A stretch of DNA of 22,305 nucleotides. Origin: a virus. Shown piece after piece: positions 1 through 6,937 of this stretch; within the stretch, counting starts at the first letter, position 1, and every line of letters begins with the position of its first letter. The DNA lies in IMG/VR virus record IMGVR_UViG_3300009130_000154, positions 1-22,305 of that record. The stretch is one strand, 5' to 3'. The notes under the pieces are model-generated. The model was given only the letters and a program-made list of their open reading frames with translations, did not search any database and had not been told where the DNA came from. A program made the position numbers and the translations under genes.

Positions 1-50
1 TTGTTGTGGTTCACGGGGTGATGGTAGTTTTGAAAGTGTGCTGCTGTCAT
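1..50 (-). CDS. Start of a small unknown protein (runs off the window)
   Basis: Only the first 16 codons are present, beginning M-T-A-A-H-F-Q-N-Y-H-H-P and continuing past the window edge. An AGGAG site lies 7 bases before the ATG, and a sigma-70-like promoter sits about 37 bases upstream, so this looks like a genuine gene start and not a chance ATG. No family can be recognised from so short a piece. It continues the run of small minus-strand early-type genes. Confidence 0.6.
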   Translation of the reverse strand, partial: MTAAHFQNYHHPVNHN

Positions 51-86
51 CTTTTCGCTCCTGAGTTCGTTTCCTGCTATGCCTCT

Positions 87-114
87 ATTATAGCGTCGAC
101 CAAGTGTCCGACAA
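87..114 (-). promoter_or_regulatory. Sigma-70-like promoter for the partial gene at the left edge
   Basis: On the minus strand TTGTCG (109-114) and a perfect TATAAT (87-92) are separated by 16 bases. Transcription would start near 80 and give a leader of about 30 bases before the ATG at 50. Confidence 0.65.
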
Positions 115-144
115 GTCTTTAACCAAAAGCTAGAGGAAAAAAAA

Positions 145-369
145 TTAAAGTGAATAGGATAGGCTCGAAACCTTGTGCCACAGGTATGGGTCATCGTCTG
201 GGCCAGTGTGTCGCACCTCTATGCTGGCCTCGTCGAACACCTCGCGACTGGCTTCACGAAGGTCTCTCATGTACTGAACGGCATCTTCTCTATTTCTGTA
301 GACATTCAGTACGCCATTGCCTGAACAGACTCGGTATCTGATTCTACTGTCCTGGTGATAATTGCTCAT
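145..369 (-). CDS. Small unknown early-type protein, paralogue of the one at 1002-1208
   Basis: This 74-residue protein has no recognisable catalytic motif, signal peptide or membrane segment. The start ATG has a GGAG site 8 bases upstream. Residues 12 to about 72 align without large gaps to the 68-residue protein at 1002-1208: both carry a [RK]YRV-x-S-x-NGVLN-x-Y block, then an RDA-x-x-YMR-x-L helix, then a DDPY-x-x-H-x-x-S ending. The shared pattern of a short strand, helix and strand suggests one small soluble domain duplicated in this phage. Function is unknown; position among individually promoted small genes suggests early host-takeover or regulatory proteins, which is inference. Confidence 0.75.
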   Translation of the reverse strand: MSNYHQDSRIRYRVCSGNGVLNVYRNREDAVQYMRDLREASREVFDEASIEVRHTGPDDDPYLWHKVSSLSYSL

Positions 370-414
370 TGTGTTTCTCCAATTTGTTGTTGTGGTGTCT
401 CTTATGCCGGTTGC

Positions 415-675
415 TTATCGTGACAACTTTACATTGATCCGCAGTTTCTTGTCAAGTGCGTAGTCATTCGCAAGTGCATCGACGAACTCGACAAGATCGC
501 TGAGTTCATCGGTTGACCTGACAACTGTGCTGATGAGCCCCTTGTTCTCGACACTGGCAGTCACTGTCCAGATGTCGGTGTTCTTGTCGTTCAGGGGGAA
601 GGCCTCGATGCTCTCGACGCCGCGAATGACAGACAGGGATTCGCTGATTGATTGCTTGGTGAGTTGATTGCTCAT
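415..675 (-). CDS. Small unknown early-type protein
   Basis: This 86-residue soluble protein starts MSNQLTKQSI, with AAGGA 9 bases before the ATG. No domain is recognised. The predicted pattern is a helix, two or three strands (around IWTVTASV and LISTVVRS) and a helix (ELSDLVEFVDALAND), i.e. a small alpha/beta fold. A dedicated promoter lies at 713-742. It shares the ATGAGCAA start context with the genes at 145-369 and 750-923, which may reflect a common translation-initiation signal. Function is unknown. Confidence 0.7.
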   Translation of the reverse strand: MSNQLTKQSISESLSVIRGVESIEAFPLNDKNTDIWTVTASVENKGLISTVVRSTDELSDLVEFVDALANDYALDKKLRINVKLSR

Positions 676-712
676 TGTTTGGTTCCTTGCTGAGAGGGGG
701 GGGTGAACGGGC

Positions 713-742
713 AGTTTAACATGATGCCCAGCATGGTGTCAA
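713..742 (-). promoter_or_regulatory. Promoter for the 415-675 gene (repeat copy A)
   Basis: On the minus strand TTGACA (737-742) is followed after 18 bases by TAAACT (713-718), with TG one base before it as in an extended -10 element. The whole block 709-743 recurs almost unchanged at 962-996, where it precedes the next small gene. Confidence 0.6.
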
Positions 743-749
743 GCGGGTG

Positions 750-923
750 TCAGCAGTACCACACAAGGAACGCTGGGTGCCCAAGTGCCTTCAGCCTTTC
801 GACCTCAGCACGACCCTCTTCGCGAGTGCGGTGCTTGCTGAGTATCTTGTATCCATACTTGAACGGACCGTTGACCCGAACTTGGAATGGCAGGAATCCG
901 CTGACTTTAACTTTGTTGCTCAT
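750..923 (-). CDS. 57-residue unknown early-type protein
   Basis: The reading frame starts MSNKVKVSGFLPFQV and ends with ALGHPAFLVWYC. An AAAGG site lies 7 bases before the ATG. The order is a strand-rich start, a basic middle (KHRTREEGRAEVERL) that is probably a helix, and a hydrophobic end. The pattern of strands followed by a helix that reads 'R-E-E-G-R-A-E-V-E' resembles small phage proteins of unknown role. A dedicated promoter lies at 966-995. It is below the length cut-off of many gene finders, but the ribosome site, promoter and good codon pattern support it. Confidence 0.65.
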   Translation of the reverse strand: MSNKVKVSGFLPFQVRVNGPFKYGYKILSKHRTREEGRAEVERLKALGHPAFLVWYC

Positions 924-965
924 TGCTTTGCCTTTTCGTTGGCGGGTGTTGATGTGAAAGGGGGC

Positions 966-995
966 AGTTTAACATGATACCCAGCATGGTGTCAA
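966..995 (-). promoter_or_regulatory. Promoter for the 750-923 gene (repeat copy B)
   Basis: On the minus strand TTGACA (990-995) and TAAACT (966-971) are separated by 18 bases, with TG one base before the -10. The -35 box lies a few bases after the stop of the preceding gene at 1002. It is the second copy of the promoter block at 709-743. Confidence 0.6.
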
Positions 996-1001
996 GTGGT
1001 C

Positions 1002-1208
1002 TCAGTAGCACAACGGTGACAAATCGTGGTACACGTATGGGTCGTCTGCGTCCCGAACCTGAATGCCTGCCTCGGCGTGAGTATCGGGGCTGTACTTCGC
1101 CAAGGCCCTCATGTACTTCGCCGCCGCATCGCGACTGTGGTAGTAGTTCAAGACGCCGTTGGCAGAAACCACACGGTACTTCCGAGATGGTGAGTCAATT
1201 CTTGGCAT
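1002..1208 (-). CDS. Small unknown early-type protein, paralogue of the one at 145-369
   Basis: This 68-residue protein starts MPRIDSPSRKYRV, with AAAGGAAAG ending 3 bases before the ATG. It aligns with the 74-residue protein at 145-369 over nearly its full length (KYRV-x-SANGVLNYY, RDAAAKYMRALA, DADDPYVYHDLSPL). It is the first gene after the strong early promoter at 1251-1278. No known domain is seen; the charged helix between two short strand regions suggests a compact soluble fold. Confidence 0.75.
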   Translation of the reverse strand: MPRIDSPSRKYRVVSANGVLNYYHSRDAAAKYMRALAKYSPDTHAEAGIQVRDADDPYVYHDLSPLCY

Positions 1209-1242
1209 CGTCTTTCCTTTGTGTTGGCGTGTCGTTTGTGTT

Positions 1243-1285
1243 GTGCCCCCATTGTACAGGTCTTATCGGCTAAGTCAAACGCAAT
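1243..1285 (-). promoter_or_regulatory. Early promoter, left copy
   Basis: On the minus strand TTGACT (1273-1278) and TACAAT (1251-1256) are 16 bases apart. The site and its flanks match the plus-strand promoter at 21476-21516 closely, including GCGTTTGAC, CGATA, ACCTGTACAATGG and GGCACA. It would drive the minus-strand small genes starting at 1208. Confidence 0.75.
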
Positions 1286-1356
1286 CTTGAGTTTTTCTGA
1301 AAAAACTTTTTTACCCCGCAATTTACAGCAAACTAAAACAAAGCAATCTAAGCGTT

Positions 1357-1385
1357 TTGACAAATCCGTTTAGATATGTTATCAT
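1357..1385 (+). promoter_or_regulatory. Promoter for the resolvase-phosphoesterase operon
   Basis: TTGACA (1357-1362), a 17-base spacer and TATCAT (1380-1385) form a strong sigma-70-like promoter on the plus strand. The -10 box lies inside the left arm of the inverted repeat 1380-1436, so whatever binds that repeat would compete with RNA polymerase. Confidence 0.75.
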
Positions 1386-1436
1386 CTTGTCTTCCGGACA
1401 AGAGCGTTAGCCGCTAGTCGGGAAGACAAGATGATA
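1380..1436. repeat. 16-bp perfect inverted repeat overlapping a promoter (possible operator)
   Basis: TATCATCTTGTCTTCC (1380-1395) is perfectly repeated in reverse at 1421-1436, with a 25-base centre. Arm centres are 41 bp apart, close to four helical turns. The predicted transcription start near 1392 falls after most of the left arm, so the repeat can act as a DNA site more easily than as an RNA hairpin. The TTGTCTTCC core recurs in the inverted repeat at 20911-20949. Confidence 0.7.
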
Positions 1437-1461
1437 TATATCAAGCAGCCCGAGGACAAGA

Positions 1462-1896
1462 ATGATAAACACAGATGAATTACTGTTCACAGTCAAGGTG
1501 TACCACAAACTGAAGAACAACAATAACGGACAGAGCCGCCACTGGTCTTCCGCCCACTCCGAGCGGAAGAAGTGGATGAAGGCTCTGGAGACAGCAGAGG
1601 TCGAGACAGAGACAGGAATGGTCTTTGGCTTCCACGAGTTCCTATCTGAGATCCTCGGTAACGAGCCTCTGACACAAAAGGTGGGTATCGAGGTGCATAG
1701 AGTCTTGGGGCCGAGAGAAAGACGCTGGGACGCTGACTCTGTGCTGAGGGGGTCAGCCAAGCAGCTCATTGATTCCTTGGTTGAATCTAACTACTTGCAT
1801 GACGACAACATTAAGCATATACTTTGGGCATTGGGTACACAATCTTCCAAGCGTGCGGAAGAGTCCCACGTGTTAGTTCGATTTTTTGGAGCATAA
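1462..1896 (+). CDS. rusA: RusA-like Holliday junction resolvase
   Basis: This 144-residue protein matches the size and motif order of the RusA family, homodimeric endonucleases that cut four-way DNA junctions and are common in phage replication and recombination modules. The acidic residues expected to bind metal are Asp90 and Asp92 (in RRWDADSV), followed by Lys100, Asp104 in an LIDSLVE helix, and Asp114-Asp115 in LHDDN. This is the usual D-x-D ... D-x-L ... DD spacing of RusA. The start ATG has GAGGA 6 bases upstream. It is the first gene after the promoter at 1357 and is followed 2 bases after its stop by the phosphoesterase gene. In phages this activity resolves branched DNA before packaging; that role here is inferred from family and context. 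Confidence 0.82.
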   Translation: MINTDELLFTVKVYHKLKNNNNGQSRHWSSAHSERKKWMKALETAEVETETGMVFGFHEFLSEILGNEPLTQKVGIEVHRVLGPRERRWDADSVLRGSAKQLIDSLVESNYLHDDNIKHILWALGTQSSKRAEESHVLVRFFGA

Positions 1897-1898
1897 GT

Positions 1899-2588
1899 AT
1901 GAGTAAAGTAGGAATCATTGGCGACACACACAGTCCCGTAATGTTAGATGGATACGCCGAGTGGTGCATGGATGTGTTTGACCAGTGGGGAGTCGAAAGG
2001 ATCATCCATATCGGCGACCTCGCAGACTTCCATGCGGCCAGCTTCCATGACTCGGAGATTGGATTCTTCGACGTTGTGAGCGAGATGGAGGCCGCTAAAG
2101 AGCAGATCCAGCACATGCAGGAAGTGTTCGGCAAGAAGGTTGAGGTACTGACTGGCAACCATGATGCCAACCTGACCCGCAAAATGAAGGCCATTGGCCT
2201 TGACCCAGCACTGCTTCGTTCACCTGCTGACATCTGGGGAGTCAACTGGAAGTTCCACAGGCGTTATGAGAAGCTGGTCATCGACGATGTGATCTACATG
2301 CACGGCGATCAGGGGCGTGGGGGCAAGACGCCTGCACTTGCGAAGGCAGAAGGTGAATGGATGTCTGTATGCTGTGGTCACCATCACTCGGCAGCAGGTG
2401 TCTGGTACGGCTGCAATGCCAACACCAGATACTTCGGCCTCAATGTGGGCTGTGGTGTTGACCACAAGCACGCAGTAATGGCCTATGGTGCTACCTTTGC
2501 TCAGAAGCCCATGCTGGGCTGTGGAGTCGTCATTGACGGCACCCCGTACTTCGAGCCAATGCCGCTCAAGAACAAGTACGGCAAATAA
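1899..2588 (+). CDS. Calcineurin-like metallophosphoesterase
   Basis: This 229-residue protein carries the full set of metallophosphoesterase motifs: GDTH (Asp9, His11), GDLADFH (Asp40), GNHD (Asn87, His88), MHGD (His135) and GHHH (His161, His163). These residues bind two metal ions and hydrolyse phosphomono- or diesters. The ORF is open further upstream, but the ATG at 1899 has a GGAG site 9 bases before it and starts right at the first beta strand, so the longer form overlapping the resolvase is unlikely. Phage members act on nucleotides, RNA ends or DNA; the substrate here cannot be read from sequence. It is cotranscribed with the resolvase, suggesting a nucleic-acid role. Confidence 0.88.
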   Translation: MSKVGIIGDTHSPVMLDGYAEWCMDVFDQWGVERIIHIGDLADFHAASFHDSEIGFFDVVSEMEAAKEQIQHMQEVFGKKVEVLTGNHDANLTRKMKAIGLDPALLRSPADIWGVNWKFHRRYEKLVIDDVIYMHGDQGRGGKTPALAKAEGEWMSVCCGHHHSAAGVWYGCNANTRYFGLNVGCGVDHKHAVMAYGATFAQKPMLGCGVVIDGTPYFEPMPLKNKYGK

Positions 2589-2606
2589 GCCCCCTAGCGT
2601 GCCGCG

Positions 2607-2663
2607 TAAGCTCGCCTCTCCCCGCCCCTGACATCTGTGCCGCATGTCACGGGGAGAGGCTTA
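2607..2663. terminator. Bidirectional hairpin between convergent operons
   Basis: CCTCTCCCCG (2615-2624 region) pairs with CGGGGAGAGG (2650-2659 region), extended by TAAG / CTTA at the outside with a 4-base bulge and by TGACAT / ATGTCA inside. It lies between the stop of the phosphoesterase gene and the end of the late operon, where a shared terminator is expected. A clear run of T is missing on both sides, so it may work with a factor or as an mRNA 3' end barrier. Confidence 0.6.
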
Positions 2664-2672
2664 CAGGGCCGC

Positions 2673-2963
2673 TCAGGGCCCCATGCCATTCTTTGCAGCA
2701 TTGCTGACAGCTCGGTTCAACAGCCTCTTTGCCGCAACTCTTTTCATGGACGCGGGAACCATCCTTAGGAATGGCACAAGGTGCTCGCCCTGTGACAGCA
2801 GGTGTGCAACGATCTGGTCCGACCTCTCGATGCAGCCAGCCACACCCCACCTATCCATCTTCTCCGCCATGTCCTTGCAGCCACAGCCCCCCTTGAACTG
2901 GATTGCCCAGTCAGGGATCAGCTTCGCCAGTTCTGTTCCTACTTTTTCCATGCTACGGCTCAC
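2673..2963 (-). CDS. Small cysteine-containing protein at the end of the late operon
   Basis: This 96-residue protein has a GCGCKDMAEKMDRWGVAGC block (about residues 26-44), i.e. C-x-C with a following helix and a further cysteine, then a helical basic C-terminus. Short proteins with a 'GCGC-K-x(3)-M/L-x-x-WG' block occur at the end of tail gene clusters in several phages; their role is not known to me. The first possible start is GTG at 2963, which overlaps the end of the upstream gene by 11 bases; an ATG at 2951 is equally possible and neither has a strong ribosome site, suggesting translational coupling. Confidence 0.65.
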   Translation of the reverse strand: MSRSMEKVGTELAKLIPDWAIQFKGGCGCKDMAEKMDRWGVAGCIERSDQIVAHLLSQGEHLVPFLRMVPASMKRVAAKRLLNRAVSNAAKNGMGP

Positions 2964-5253
2964 AGTTGAGGGAAAGTGATATTATTCCAGCCCAGTCGCT
3001 CGCATCATATGCGGTTCCGCTGCACGTTTGGGTCCAAGTTCCTGACCATGTTGTCAAGGCACCAGACCAAGAGACCACCGGGCAGTCTGCTGTTGGGGAC
3101 GGAAGAAGAACCTGTCCCGATATGGTCTGGCCGCCATCAAATGTTAGCTGAACCGTTACCAGTGTTCCTGTGGCACCTACGATCACAGTTACCTGCTGAA
3201 AGGTCGGGTTCAGGCTGTTGTCTTCACCATCAGCAACGTCACCGCTAAGAGTTGCTGTCCTTGTCCCAGATGAGGTGTATGGGTTGGATGCGACACTGCT
3301 GAATATGTATGACGGGAGGTAAGCATCCTCGAAACAGGAAAAAGTTGGGTCGTCACAGTACATATCAAGAGACTGTACCTCTATCCTCGCCGAAACGCTC
3401 GTCCAATCGGTGGACTCTTCTGGACAATCGCCAGTAACGAACGTTCCGGATTGTGCGGTACACCACTGCTCCGCCACGTCTGGGTTCTGAGTCCCCGATA
3501 TGGTACAGCATCCCATTGTTGGCTCTGTGGCACTCCAAGTGCCTGTGCAGTCGTTCTCCTCGACACCAGAGGTCACTGATCCGTCTGTGTCGTTTATGCA
3601 CCATCCTGTGCCGTCACAGGACGCACCCTCGGACCAAGTGCCGCCAAGGCCGTCACAGTACGCTTCTGTGACCCCTGATTCGTCTGGCGATCCTACAAGG
3701 GCACAGCAGCCCACAGGAGGGCAAGTGGTGTCGTCCCCTGAGTATGTACCAGAGCAGGCAGCAGATCCGTTCACCCGAGACACAGACCCGTCTGCATACT
3801 CACAGCAGCCAGTCACCAGTTCGTCCGGGCAGTTGTTACAGTCCTCGCCGTGAGGCCAGTTCATTGAGATTGTGTGACCCCCGGAAGTCCCGGTTATTGC
3901 ACCAGAGCATGAGTCTATGTCAAAGTTATATGGCGTCATGTCTGGGACTTGGACACGCACCTTACGGCCAGCCCCCGGATCGGTTGACGCACTTAGAGTT
4001 ATGTTCCCATTGTCAGTTGGGACTGCGATTGTCCTCCCTATCCCAGCAGCGGATGCCCCGTTCTGGGTGTATGTTGTTCCGTTTATGGATGCCACCAACC
4101 CAGTGACGTACCCAGCTATATCCGGCTGAGTGTCGTTCTGCGGGAAAGGAAGGCAGCCGTCTCCATCGGGGTTTGACCAGCACTCACAGTATGATCCAAA
4201 CTTCGTCTGAATGTCTGCAACGACATTGTATGATCCGCTGTATGTGTCTGTTGATGCGTCTGCTGGGACAGTGGAGAAATCATTGCATGTTGTCTCATTC
4301 CACTTAGTACCCCTGTTCATGTAGACGGTGTGCGGCCTGTTTGTTGACTGAGATAAGTCTTGTCCGAGGTATGGCAGCATGTCGTTAAGACCGTCTGCTG
4401 GGTTCGGTATCTTTATCTCCATCTTTGGGGTAACGCTCAGGTCAGGCGAGTCCCACTGATTCACTTGGAACCCGTCAATCTCCCAGTACCTTTCATCAGT
4501 TGGCACCGTTCCATTGACTACCCCGCAAGAGCTGTTTGACGTATTTGTTGCCGGGCAGCCTATCGTGAACCCTCCCCAGCAGTATCCGGTCTGAGACTCC
4601 CACCTTCGGCTACTGTACGGAGTCCACACCTCCTGTGGATACAGCGTCAGGGTTGCACAGTAGTTAGGGTTTGCAGAAGTGTTGAACTCCAGCTCAATTC
4701 TTCGCAGGCCGCTAAAGTACAGGCCTCCACCTCCGATCTCTCCCCAGTCTGCACCCAGTGGGAACTTGCCAGCTGTTGTTATTGTCGTGACAGGGTAGGT
4801 TGATTCCCAAACATTGGTGGATTGCCCTATGCCTTCTGCGTCACGACCCCACAGTTCGTCCTTGTTCGATGCAGTCGGGAACCCGCTTACGTTAAGTCCG
4901 TATAGACATCCAAGGGGTGCAGCAGGCTGCGTCTCCCTGAGAAGAACGAAGTCACCGAGTATCTTGGACCCGTACTTGTGGTGCGGTGTTATGTATATGG
5001 CGGGTCCATCTGCCAGCGGCGTGCTGGGGTCAAACTCAGTTGGACAGTCTCCAGTGCAGTTTGTGCTGTACTCGGCACTCCAGAACCTGTACTCCGATGG
5101 CACAGTGACGTTTGAGACAAGCAACTTGGCAGGCCCGTTCACGTCCTCAAACGCAACGCCAAACCCGCAAGAACATTGCTTGGGGCAAGACTCTGTTCCA
5201 TTGCACCCGCAAGAGGGGCAGCGTGTGCCTCTCCATCTCATACCTGTTGACAT
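2953..5253 (-). CDS. Large cysteine-rich tail or host-binding protein with GCC repeats
   Basis: This 766-residue protein is placed last among the large late genes, where tail tip, fibre or receptor-binding proteins usually lie. The N-terminus has a dense cysteine cluster (CPSCGCNGTESCPKQCSCG, about residues 13-31). The middle is rich in Thr, Ser, Asn, Gly and aromatic residues, as in extracellular beta-structured proteins. Residues about 480-612 contain four tandem units of about 30-35 residues, each starting G-[CW]-C and containing a later Cys and a Gly-Thr-[WFY] step. No signal peptide or enzyme motif is seen. Disulfide or metal cross-linking is likely. I infer a surface-exposed virion protein that contacts the host; a specific receptor cannot be named. 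The ATG at 5253 has only a weak GGGTAG site, consistent with coupling to the upstream gene. Confidence 0.72.
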   Translation of the reverse strand: MSTGMRWRGTRCPSCGCNGTESCPKQCSCGFGVAFEDVNGPAKLLVSNVTVPSEYRFWSAEYSTNCTGDCPTEFDPSTPLADGPAIYITPHHKYGSKILGDFVLLRETQPAAPLGCLYGLNVSGFPTASNKDELWGRDAEGIGQSTNVWESTYPVTTITTAGKFPLGADWGEIGGGGLYFSGLRRIELEFNTSANPNYCATLTLYPQEVWTPYSSRRWESQTGYCWGGFTIGCPATNTSNSSCGVVNGTVPTDERYWEIDGFQVNQWDSPDLSVTPKMEIKIPNPADGLNDMLPYLGQDLSQSTNRPHTVYMNRGTKWNETTCNDFSTVPADASTDTYSGSYNVVADIQTKFGSYCECWSNPDGDGCLPFPQNDTQPDIAGYVTGLVASINGTTYTQNGASAAGIGRTIAVPTDNGNITLSASTDPGAGRKVRVQVPDMTPYNFDIDSCSGAITGTSGGHTISMNWPHGEDCNNCPDELVTGCCEYADGSVSRVNGSAACSGTYSGDDTTCPPVGCCALVGSPDESGVTEAYCDGLGGTWSEGASCDGTGWCINDTDGSVTSGVEENDCTGTWSATEPTMGCCTISGTQNPDVAEQWCTAQSGTFVTGDCPEESTDWTSVSARIEVQSLDMYCDDPTFSCFEDAYLPSYIFSSVASNPYTSSGTRTATLSGDVADGEDNSLNPTFQQVTVIVGATGTLVTVQLTFDGGQTISGQVLLPSPTADCPVVSWSGALTTWSGTWTQTCSGTAYDASDWAGIISLSLNCEP
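3417..3812 (-). repeat. Four tandem cysteine-rich protein repeats (about 30-35 codons each)
   Basis: The encoded units begin GCCEYADG, GCCALVGS, GWCINDTD and GCCTISGT. Each continues with a variable loop, a second cysteine (AACSGTY, AYCDGLGGTW, NDCTGTW, QWCTAQSGTF) and a Cys near the end of most units. DNA identity between units is low, so the repeat is old and held by protein selection. Confidence 0.75.
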
Positions 5254-5262
5254 TTTGCTACC

Positions 5263-5832
5263 CTAAGATGATGGACATGATGCTTGGATAACTAGATAGT
5301 AGTCGCCCTTATTGTGGCATGTCATCATTGAGCCTGACTCTATGACTTCCTCCCAAGGGTTTCTTATGTTCACTACGTTTGACGAATCAACCAGAGTGTC
5401 TCCAGTACTGTTGAGGCTGTGTATACTTCCAGAACCGGTCCCAACAGTAAGGCCAGAAGCTGCTGTTATCTCTGTTGTAGCAACTATCTGTTCAACGGCA
5501 GACCCGCCACTGGTGACAGCAACCCAATTAACACCAAGCATCACAGCCTTGACGTAGATGTCCCCCTCAATGTTAGTTTCGCTTGTGTTTGCAACTGGAA
5601 CAACTTGGTCATCGGACAGCTGAAGCTCTAGGTCTTCGTCCAAGTAGACCCTCTTGCACTCAGCCTCTTCCACAGTGTCACCATCTCTTGCCGGTATCCC
5701 GTCCTCTGGTGTCTTGACAAAAATAACTTCCCTGCCAGTTGGTGCAGGATCGCCGCCAGAGCCAGCCAGCTTCTGCTCGCCAATGCCCTTGAGAGCGTAT
5801 GCAACATCTTCGCTGTTGAATCCATAAATCAT
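5263..5832 (-). CDS. Predicted minor structural tail protein
   Basis: This 189-residue protein of unknown family starts MIYGFNSEDVAYALKGIG and is rich in Thr, Ser, Val and Gly with few Lys. The C-terminal part (DTLVDSSNVVNIRNPW ... GDYYLVIQASCP) reads as beta strands. Such composition and position, between the previous tail gene and the cysteine-rich protein, indicate a virion component. Its ATG overlaps the stop of the upstream gene by 4 bases (ATGA), so the two are translationally coupled and probably made in similar amounts. No enzyme motif is present. Confidence 0.65.
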   Translation of the reverse strand: MIYGFNSEDVAYALKGIGEQKLAGSGGDPAPTGREVIFVKTPEDGIPARDGDTVEEAECKRVYLDEDLELQLSDDQVVPVANTSETNIEGDIYVKAVMLGVNWVAVTSGGSAVEQIVATTEITAASGLTVGTGSGSIHSLNSTGDTLVDSSNVVNIRNPWEEVIESGSMMTCHNKGDYYLVIQASCPSS

Positions 5833-6935
5833 GGGTTGATCACCGAGTCTTCGAGGAAGGTTCCAAAGTCAATTTCTTCCACTGTGTCGTACCTGATGTA
5901 CGGCACAGTCTTCAGCTGCTCGTCTGCAGGTGTGCCGTCGATTTGCACAAGTCCAACCGAACCAAGCCCCGACCCTTTCTGTGCGAACTGCTTGACCTTC
6001 TTTACGCCGTTATTGTCCTTGATAAAGAACTTGCCAATCATTGGGACTGCTTGGCTGTGACCAACGAACAGCGTATTGCCCTCAAACGTGACAGAGTATG
6101 TATCAACCAGTATGTTGTAGGTCACCCGGTACTTCTCTTCAGGGCCGTTAGCCATCTGAATGCTCTGGGCAACGGAGTTGATGCTGGTGATCATTGCAGC
6201 CCCAGCTTGAAAGCCTCTGAAGGTCTGAGTGTTAACCTTGTAACACCTCTCAAGCAAGTTTGCATCAGTGAACGTGTCTTCAAACTGAGTGACCGTCAGC
6301 TGAAGCATCGGTTGCTTTCGCGTGATGGGTTGATTGATCTCGTTTTTTATCTCGACAAGCTGCCCATTCTCAAGTGCAGTGCAAGGAAGGTATCTAGTGG
6401 TGATTACATCTGCAACGCCGGGAACAGTCTCGAACACTGGATTGTTGTCGTAACCGTAAGCAGGTGCCTCATGCAGAACAATGTCGCGACCGACCACACT
6501 TCTTGTGACGATTGGGTCAATGTCGCTGACGCTGGCTGGCGGTTCCTCTGGTTCTGGATTGTCTGGGTCATTCTCAACCTCTTGGCTCTGTCCCTGCTTG
6601 CCCGGTTCTGTCTGGAACCTACAGGTGACCTCAAAGATTGTCCCGTTCTGCTCTTTCCTCTTCACGTTCTTTGAATTGCAGACAGCAAGAGGCATTCCGA
6701 TATTTGCATCAGGGTCGTACCAGCTATGGTAATTGACCATTGGGATGCCGGGAGCATAGGCTGCATGTGCATCAGTAACCTTCCAAGGCCCAAAGTTTGA
6801 GTCAGCTGGGTCAGTTATCTTGACCAAGAAAGTCTGACTGAATGTAAGCTGACAGGACTTCTGCCCTCCAGAGTTGTTGGCTGTTGCACCGTAGCTGCTG
6901 GAACGCAACTGACAAACTTCATATTGAAAAGCCAT
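5829..6935 (-). CDS. Predicted distal tail or baseplate protein
   Basis: This 368-residue protein lies immediately after the tape measure gene, where long-tailed phages encode distal tail and tail-hub proteins. An AGGTG site lies 7 bases before the ATG, 2 bases beyond the tape measure stop. The N-terminal 110 residues have Cys, Gln and aromatic residues in strand-like spacing; an acidic proline-rich linker (DPDNPEPEEPPASVSD, about residues 124-139) separates it from a C-terminal domain of about 220 residues. No close family is recognised. It might be the distal tail protein, but the fold cannot be confirmed by eye. Confidence 0.6.
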   Translation of the reverse strand: MAFQYEVCQLRSSSYGATANNSGGQKSCQLTFSQTFLVKITDPADSNFGPWKVTDAHAAYAPGIPMVNYHSWYDPDANIGMPLAVCNSKNVKRKEQNGTIFEVTCRFQTEPGKQGQSQEVENDPDNPEPEEPPASVSDIDPIVTRSVVGRDIVLHEAPAYGYDNNPVFETVPGVADVITTRYLPCTALENGQLVEIKNEINQPITRKQPMLQLTVTQFEDTFTDANLLERCYKVNTQTFRGFQAGAAMITSINSVAQSIQMANGPEEKYRVTYNILVDTYSVTFEGNTLFVGHSQAVPMIGKFFIKDNNGVKKVKQFAQKGSGLGSVGLVQIDGTPADEQLKTVPYIRYDTVEEIDFGTFLEDSVINP

Positions 6936-6937
6936 GT

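Noticed and set aside
370-414. Possible promoter TTGTCA ... TAAGAG before the gene at 145-369
   Set aside because: The -10 box matches poorly, so the gene may depend on read-through from the promoter at 713-742.
974-1273. 99-codon plus-strand frame across the small-gene region
   Set aside because: It covers the opposite strand of a paralogue-supported gene and its early promoter.
1811-2245. 144-codon minus-strand frame opposite the resolvase and phosphoesterase
   Set aside because: The plus-strand genes carry complete enzyme motifs; this frame has none and no promoter.
5943-6674. 243-codon open frame on the plus strand opposite the distal tail gene
   Set aside because: It starts inside a minus-strand gene without regulatory signals and does not resemble a phage protein.
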